DNA from: Gammaproteobacteria bacterium
Lineage (GTDB): Bacteria > Pseudomonadota > Gammaproteobacteria > Pseudomonadales > Azotimanducaceae
Assembly (NCBI GenBank): GCA_009839405.1
Contig: VXPR01000028.1
Location: 1 to 9,788 of the forward strand
Length of the DNA: 9,788 nt
Direction: 5' to 3'
The stretch's first letter is position 1. Every line of letters starts with the position of its first letter. A model generated the notes under the pieces. The model did not search any database and was not told where the DNA came from. It saw only the letters and a program-made list of their open reading frames with translations. Both the position numbers and the translations under genes were made by a program. Positions 5,976 through 9,788 of the stretch are shown piece by piece.

Positions 5976-6703
5976 GGCGCTGTGGGGCGTTCATCTTGCT
6001 GCGCCGCTGCTCGCTCCGTTTGCCGCTCCGCAAAGACCCGCAATGCGGTGTCGTATTGGCGCGCGAAGGACTCGCCGTTGTCGCCGCCGGCCAGTGCCCG
6101 CTTGGTGGCATCGAGCTTCGGCGCGGCATCCTTGCCGGCCAGGATTTCAGCAACATGGATCCATCCTTGCGCCATGCGCGCAGCCTGACCGAGCCCGGCT
6201 TCGGATGCGAGGTCTCGGCTCACGGCGAACTCTTGGGCTGCGGCGTCGAAGTCGCCGGCGGCGATGAGGTGCGCGCCGAGAATCCAGTGTCCGTTGCGGC
6301 GGCGTTCCGGGCCGAGGCCGGCTTGCCTGGCCAAGGCGATGTTCAGACGAGCCGCTTCGAGGCCCAGCCGTCGATGCGGTTCCGCCACCGCACCCACGCC
6401 TTCGCCCCAGCCGATCCAGGTGTTGGCGGCGAGGTTGTACGCCATGGGGATCGCGACGCGACGATACGCGCCAGCTTCGGCGGGGTCGTGTTCCGCCAAG
6501 CGCAGCGCCTGTTGCAGCAGCAGCTTGGCGAAGTAGGTGTAGCGGCCAATGTCGCGCGCGCCCCGGTCGAAGGAGTCCTCAAGCAGGTAGCGAGCGGCGG
6601 CAAGGCTCTCCGGCGACGTTTCGAGCAGCGGCTCCGCCGCCATGCGGGCTAGCGTTTGCTCGAAGCGCTCGGCCGGCGTCGCCGGTTCGCCTGAACTTGC
6701 CAT
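5972..6703 (-). CDS. Probable exported TPR-like helical repeat protein, function unknown
   Basis: A 243-residue, Ala- and Arg-rich, all-helical protein from the first in-frame ATG. The clearest repeat is at about 138-170, where GHWILGAHLIAAGDFDAAAQEF has the W/LG/A/DF/A/F spacing of a tetratricopeptide repeat. Helical pairs before (about 50-72 and 112-128) and after (171-190) look like degenerate repeats. I do not recognise an orthologue. TPR proteins are protein-interaction scaffolds, and the position just before the oxidase cluster allows, but does not prove, a link to respiratory complex assembly. The ATG at 6703 has no ribosome binding site. The same frame continues upstream for at least 20 codons and encodes a signal-peptide-like segment, so the true start is probably near 6757-6763 with a non-ATG codon, and the protein is probably periplasmic or membrane-tethered. 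The SDR gene ends just upstream. Confidence 0.65.
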   Translation of the reverse strand: MASSGEPATPAERFEQTLARMAAEPLLETSPESLAAARYLLEDSFDRGARDIGRYTYFAKLLLQQALRLAEHDPAEAGAYRRVAIPMAYNLAANTWIGWGEGVGAVAEPHRRLGLEAARLNIALARQAGLGPERRRNGHWILGAHLIAAGDFDAAAQEFAVSRDLASEAGLGQAARMAQGWIHVAEILAGKDAAPKLDATKRALAGGDNGESFARQYDTALRVFAERQTERAAAQQDERPTAP

Positions 6704-6763
6704 CGCCAGTGTCGCCAGCGCAACTAAGGCCCACCGAGGCCGCCATCGGAACTCGATCCGAAT
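6704..6763 (-). other. In-frame N-terminal extension of the TPR-like gene, signal-peptide-like, without ATG
   Basis: Reading the TPR-like frame upstream of its first ATG gives an Arg/Trp-rich start (FRWRPRW) followed by a hydrophobic run, ALVALATLAMASS, then the hydrophilic GEPATP. That is the n-, h- and c-region layout of a Sec signal peptide, with a possible cleavage near MASS. No ATG, GTG or TTG lies in this frame across 6704-6763. GAGGGG (6770-6765) sits 7 bases before an ATC codon (6757-6755) and 1 base before an ATT codon (6763-6761). Either a rare start codon is used or an original start has been lost by mutation or sequencing error. Confidence 0.5.
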
Positions 6764-6768
6764 GCCCC

Positions 6769-7572
6769 TCAGATTTTCGCCGCGACGCCGCCGTCGATGT
6801 TGATGATCTCCCCGGAGATGAACCGCGACTCGTCGCAGGACAGGAACAGCACGAGATTCGCCACGTCTTCCGGGTAGCCGGGGCCTTGCACGATCTGCGC
6901 GAAGTCAAACATCTTCTTGAACACGTGGCGGGCGCCGTCCGGGTCGTTCATGGTGCCGCCGGTGGCGCCGGGGGTGATGATCTGGCCCGGGCGAACGCAG
7001 TTGACGCGGATGTTGTCGCGGCCGCCGACGCCGGCCATGTAGCGCGTGAGGGCATCGACGCCGGCCTTGGCGGCGTAGTACGACGCCGACGTGGTGCCGA
7101 ACTCCTCCTGCATGCGCGGGCTGAAGCCGCGCTGCGCCGCCAGCGACGACATGTTGACCACCGCACCGCCGCCGGACGCGACCAGATGCGGCCACACCGC
7201 CTGGCTCACAAAGAAGGTGCCGGTGAGATTGGTGTGGATAACACGCAGCCACTCCTCGTTGGGCTCGTCCGGGAAACGGCTGCCGGCACCGCCGCCGGCG
7301 TTGTTGAAGAGCACGTGGATGGCGCCATAGGTGTCGGCCGCCTGCGCCACCGCCCTCTGCACCGAGTCGTCGTCGCCCACGTCGCAGGAGATGAACGTCG
7401 CCTCGCCGCCGGCATCGCGCAGCGACTGCTCCACCGCCCGGCCTTGTTCCTCGCGCCGCGCCATGAGGATGACCTTGGCGCCTTCTTGCACGAAAAGCTC
7501 CGCCGTGCCAGCACCGATGCCGCTGTTGCCGCCGGTGATGACGGCCACCTTGCCCTTGAGCCGATCGCCCAT
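6769..7572 (-). CDS. Short-chain dehydrogenase/reductase (SDR, classical type)
   Basis: A 267-residue cytoplasmic NAD(P)-dependent oxidoreductase of the classical SDR family, at the usual length. It shows the cofactor motif TGGNSGIG (13-20), the adenine-region Asp64 (in CDV), NNAG (90-93), the catalytic Asn115, Ser142 or Ser143 (MSS), and the catalytic YxxxK at Tyr165-Lys169. PGQIITPG follows the active site, and the C-terminal SGEIINIDGGVAAK is typical. The residue after the second beta-strand is Ala38-Arg39-Arg40 rather than Asp, which usually favours NADPH over NADH. The substrate cannot be read from sequence. The ATG at 7572 follows a purine-rich GGGAAGGGG. The gene lies 72 bases after the PhyH-type oxygenase gene on the same strand, which suggests that the two may act in sequence (hydroxylation, then alcohol oxidation or ketone reduction). 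Confidence 0.93.
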   Translation of the reverse strand: MGDRLKGKVAVITGGNSGIGAGTAELFVQEGAKVILMARREEQGRAVEQSLRDAGGEATFISCDVGDDDSVQRAVAQAADTYGAIHVLFNNAGGGAGSRFPDEPNEEWLRVIHTNLTGTFFVSQAVWPHLVASGGGAVVNMSSLAAQRGFSPRMQEEFGTTSASYYAAKAGVDALTRYMAGVGGRDNIRVNCVRPGQIITPGATGGTMNDPDGARHVFKKMFDFAQIVQGPGYPEDVANLVLFLSCDESRFISGEIINIDGGVAAKI

Positions 7573-7644
7573 ATGCCCCTTCCCTTAAGGATTGATCGGC
7601 AGAAAGTCTGTGCGAAGCCGACTCCTGTTGCAAACGTGCCCTCT

Positions 7645-8670
7645 CTAACGACCCGCGCGAGCTCGGTACAGGTCTGGAAACTCAATCTTCGAACCCTTGG
7701 CCTTCTCCGCCAGCGCCGCATGGAACTCGAGGTCGTATTCGTCGAAATCCCGATGCGGGCGCAGTCGGATGCTGCCGGCCGCGGGTTCCTCGTCCATGAG
7801 GCTGAGGTAGCCGTCCGGTCGCGCCGCACCCTTGCGCTTCTCGGGCCGCGGCGGCGACTTGCCGAACGGGAACGTGCCCTGCACGTCCATCAGCCGGCCG
7901 AAGCGCAGCGGATTGCGGTCCAGCGCCTCCTGGGTAACCGTCTGCCGGAAGGGCTCCTGCGTCTGCATGTGCGGGCGGCAGTAGGTGCCGAGCATCATCA
8001 GGCGCAGGCCGTCTTTCTTGCGCGGAAAGGAGCCGTGCCAGGTGTGGTCGCCCCAGATGATCATCGAGCCCATGGGCGCTTCCACCGGATGGCAGCGGTC
8101 GCCCCAGTACTCGGCCTCTTCCGGCGACGGCCAGCGGCGCCAGCGATGGCTGCCGGGGACGAAGCCCAGCGCCCCGTCGTCCTTGCTGTAGTCCGACAGG
8201 AGATAGTTGAAGTTGGCCGTGTAGGGCTCCGGCGGAAACGTCGGCATCTCGAATTGCGCCCAATCGCAGTGGATGCCGGTGCGCGCCTCGCCCTGCCCCT
8301 TCAGCCAGCCGTCGCAGAGGCTGAGGATGCAGCCCGTGCCAAGCAAATACTGAACCAGGCCAAGCGCCGCCGGGTGTGTCATTACCGGCTCGAACACGGG
8401 ATCGTCCCAAAGCATGAAGCGCATCAGCTCCTGCCCGTCGCGGAACACTTCGGCAAGGCCGTCCTCGCCGCACTGCTTGCGCTCGCAGGCGACGCCGATG
8501 AGGGCGTCGCGGATGGCGCGGTGCTGTTCCGGCGGACCCACCGTGTCCGGCGGCAGCACCGTGAAACCGAAGGCTTCGAGTTCGGCGACGTGCTCGAGCA
8601 GGTCGAGCTGCTTCAGCTCGCGATAGAGCGGCGCCAGCGTCTTGGCCGAAGCCCAGTCCTCGATTTGCAT
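7645..8670 (-). CDS. Phytanoyl-CoA dioxygenase (PhyH) family Fe(II)/2-oxoglutarate oxygenase
   Basis: A 341-residue protein of the PhyH family, which hydroxylates substrates using Fe(II), O2 and 2-oxoglutarate. The iron triad is visible: His134 and Asp136 (HCD) with His212 in TWHGSFPR. Arg223 is the likely 2-oxoglutarate carboxylate binder, and the family's PGSH motif is at 172-175 in GALGFVPGSHRW. The N-terminal 60 residues are helical and the C-terminal 70 are charged, as in the longer environmental members. The substrate is unknown: the family acts on fatty acyl chains, ectoine, alkaloids, phosphonates and others. I chose the start at 8670 because AGAGGA (8683-8678) lies 7 bases upstream; a longer reading from 8706 has no such site. 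Its start is 74 bases from the divergent hydrolase gene, and the SDR gene follows downstream. Confidence 0.9.
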   Translation of the reverse strand: MQIEDWASAKTLAPLYRELKQLDLLEHVAELEAFGFTVLPPDTVGPPEQHRAIRDALIGVACERKQCGEDGLAEVFRDGQELMRFMLWDDPVFEPVMTHPAALGLVQYLLGTGCILSLCDGWLKGQGEARTGIHCDWAQFEMPTFPPEPYTANFNYLLSDYSKDDGALGFVPGSHRWRRWPSPEEAEYWGDRCHPVEAPMGSMIIWGDHTWHGSFPRKKDGLRLMMLGTYCRPHMQTQEPFRQTVTQEALDRNPLRFGRLMDVQGTFPFGKSPPRPEKRKGAARPDGYLSLMDEEPAAGSIRLRPHRDFDEYDLEFHAALAEKAKGSKIEFPDLYRARAGR

Positions 8671-8744
8671 GGCCCATTCCTCTACCGCGGCAAATGCGAG
8701 CGACAATACACCGGCAGCGAATGGCGCGGGATAGGGGACAACGA
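8671..8744. promoter_or_regulatory. Divergent intergenic region between PhyH-type and NylC-type genes
   Basis: These 74 bases separate two divergent starts and must carry control signals for both unless the promoters lie inside the genes. The ribosome binding site of the minus-strand gene is AGAGGA (8683-8678). That of the plus-strand gene is AGGGGA (8733-8738), 6 bases before the ATG at 8745, and it decides that start over the in-frame ATGs at 8694 and 8721. A TATTGT-like -10 exists on the minus strand around 8704-8709 but has no convincing -35. I see no clear operator palindrome. Confidence 0.45.
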
Positions 8745-9749
8745 ATGGAGACTCGTTCGAGCTTGCGACGGTATTGGGCCCTTGCGCTTTGCTTGGCGCT
8801 GCCGGTCCTGGCTGGCAACGTCGGCGCGCAGGAACGCCGCATCGAAACCGCCGCCGGCGAGCGCATGTTGCGCTACGACTTTCCGGCAGTTCGCGTCGGC
8901 ATCGCCGAGTATCCGGACGGCCCCACCGGCGTCACCGTGCTGCGTTTCCCGAACGGGGCGTCGATGGCGGCAGACATCCGGGGCGGGTCGCCTGGATTCG
9001 TCGGCGACTACGGCTTCGTCCATGCCGTGACTCTGGCTGGTGGCTCGCTGCTCGGGCTCGAAGCGGCGGCTGGCGTCGCTGCGGAGCTGTTCGCCCAAGG
9101 CGGCTCCCAGGGTCGCTGGGATGCGATTCCTCTGGTCAGCGGCGGCATCGTCTATGACTTCGGCGGTCGCGACAACGGCATCTATCCCGACAAGCGACTG
9201 GGGCGCGCCGCACTCAACGCCGTGCGGGAGGGCATCGTGCCGCTAGGTCAGCGCGGTGCCGGCATCGCGGTCACCGTGGGCAACGGTTTCGCCTTCGACC
9301 GCGGCGAGGCGGCAGGGCAAGGGGCGGCGTTCCGCGAAGTGGGCGGCGTCAAGTTCCTCGCCGTCGTGGTGCTCAACGCGCTGGGCGCGGTGTTCGACCG
9401 CAGCGGGCAGATCGTGCTTGGGCATCTGAACCCGGAAACCGGGCAACGCAGCAGCTACCCGGAGGAGATTGAACGCCTCGCCGGCGGAGCACAGCCCACC
9501 CCAGGCAACACCACGCTAACCGTGGTCGTCACCAACCAGACCATGCACCGCCAAGACCTCATCCAGTTCGGCCGCCAAGTTCACGCCTCGATGGCAAGGG
9601 GCGTCCAGCCATTCCACAGCCGAGACGACGGCGACATCCTCTGGGCCATCTCCACGAACGAGGTGGAAGAGCCGGCCTGGAGCAACATGGCCTTAGGCGT
9701 GGTCGCCTCCGAGACCGTCTGGGACGCAGTGCTCGAAGCCCGCCCCTAA
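8745..9749 (+). CDS. Exported P1/S58-family (DmpA/NylC-type) self-processing N-terminal nucleophile hydrolase
   Basis: A 334-residue protein of the DmpA/NylC family (peptidase family S58/P1), whose members cleave themselves into alpha and beta chains and then hydrolyse N-terminal amino acids, beta-peptides or nylon oligomers. A Sec signal peptide spans about 1-28 (SLRRYW, a hydrophobic run, then VGA before Gln29), so it should act in the periplasm or outside the cell. The self-cleavage site is GNTTL, between Asn255 and Thr256. Asp295 and Asp297 (DGD) lie 39 and 41 residues after the nucleophile, matching the Thr267/Asp306/Asp308 arrangement of NylC rather than the Ser nucleophile of DmpA and BapA. 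Asn211 in VVLNALG is the expected oxyanion residue. The TVGK segment that holds a Lys in NylC reads TVGNG here (Asn180). The gene diverges from the PhyH-type oxygenase gene. Its natural substrate is unknown. Confidence 0.9.
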   Translation: METRSSLRRYWALALCLALPVLAGNVGAQERRIETAAGERMLRYDFPAVRVGIAEYPDGPTGVTVLRFPNGASMAADIRGGSPGFVGDYGFVHAVTLAGGSLLGLEAAAGVAAELFAQGGSQGRWDAIPLVSGGIVYDFGGRDNGIYPDKRLGRAALNAVREGIVPLGQRGAGIAVTVGNGFAFDRGEAAGQGAAFREVGGVKFLAVVVLNALGAVFDRSGQIVLGHLNPETGQRSSYPEEIERLAGGAQPTPGNTTLTVVVTNQTMHRQDLIQFGRQVHASMARGVQPFHSRDDGDILWAISTNEVEEPAWSNMALGVVASETVWDAVLEARP

Positions 9750-9788
9750 AAGCCCACGAGCGACCGGGAATGGCAACCCCCGAAGGGC

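Noticed and set aside
6579..6908. Alternative frame across the SDR/TPR-like junction with an ATG at 6746
   Set aside because: It overlaps the SDR and TPR-like genes, lacks the hydrophobic signal and helical-repeat pattern, and looks like random GC-rich coding. A frameshift joining it to the TPR-like frame is not needed, because the signal-like segment is already in that frame.
7573..7644. Possible promoter between the PhyH-type and SDR genes (TTGCAA and CAGACT on the minus strand)
   Set aside because: The -10 match is only three of six, and the 72-base gap is equally compatible with co-transcription.
8694..8744. Longer N-terminus for the NylC-type hydrolase starting at 8694 or 8721
   Set aside because: These starts lack a ribosome binding site, would put extra polar residues before the signal peptide, and run into the start region of the divergent gene. 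AGGGGA, 6 bases before 8745, fits much better.
6697..9030. Very long open frame (777 codons) on the plus strand, antisense to the PhyH-type, SDR and TPR-like genes
   Set aside because: Its translation is Arg/His/Ala-rich low-complexity sequence with no motif, and the opposite strand holds genes with clear catalytic residues. It is the stop-poor shadow expected in GC-rich DNA.
9770..9788. An ATG at the right edge that could start a further plus-strand gene
   Set aside because: Only six codons are visible and there is no good ribosome binding site, so there is nothing to support a gene call.

Overview
The window reads as a chromosomal segment of a GC-rich (roughly 60-65% G+C by eye), aerobic Gram-negative bacterium, most likely a proteobacterium. 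The evidence is an aa3/caa3-type cytochrome c oxidase with proteobacterial-style subunits, several Sec signal peptides, and purine-rich Shine-Dalgarno sites. The species cannot be named from the sequence. There are no tRNA, rRNA, insertion-sequence, CRISPR or phage signatures. Coding density is high, and no gap between genes exceeds about 135 bases.

Layout: nine genes lie on the minus strand and read from right to left, and one gene at the right end diverges from them. In minus-strand order these are: a phytanoyl-CoA dioxygenase (PhyH) family 2-oxoglutarate oxygenase (8670-7645); a short-chain dehydrogenase/reductase (7572-6769); a TPR-like, probably exported helical-repeat protein (6703-5972, true start probably upstream); a TlpA/ResA-type exported thioredoxin-like protein (5839-5270, GTG start); cytochrome c oxidase subunit II with a fused cytochrome c domain (5268-4051); subunit I (4046-2289); subunit III (2224-1562); subunit IV (1544-1137); and a nitronate-monooxygenase/2-nitropropane-dioxygenase family flavoprotein (1061-84). 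On the plus strand, 8745-9749 encodes an exported, probably self-cleaving DmpA/NylC-type N-terminal nucleophile hydrolase.

The central unit is the five-gene cluster tlpA-like/coxB/coxA/coxC/subunit IV, which has the gene order of a caa3 oxidase (ctaCDEF) with a thioredoxin-like gene in front. The first three genes are separated by only 1 and 4 bases, so translation is probably coupled. Subunit I has every heme and CuB ligand and the A1-type D- and K-channel residues. Subunit II has a complete CuA site and a CxxCH heme site. The thioredoxin-like protein probably keeps the CuA cysteines reduced during assembly. The usual copper chaperone genes (Sco, CtaG/Cox11) and heme A synthesis genes are not in the window.

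The most interesting non-coding signal is a block of four 11-bp tandem repeats (5849-5892) directly in front of the oxidase cluster, with a plausible sigma70-type promoter just upstream. Other points worth a second look are a signal-peptide-like reading frame in front of the TPR-like gene with no ATG, GTG or TTG start, strong hairpins without U-tracts after the oxidase cluster and after the flavoprotein gene, loss of the usual catalytic histidine in the flavoprotein, and a NylC-like Thr/Asp/Asp active site in the exported hydrolase. I did not find a clearly new multi-gene defence or mobile system; most of the window is ordinary core metabolism.
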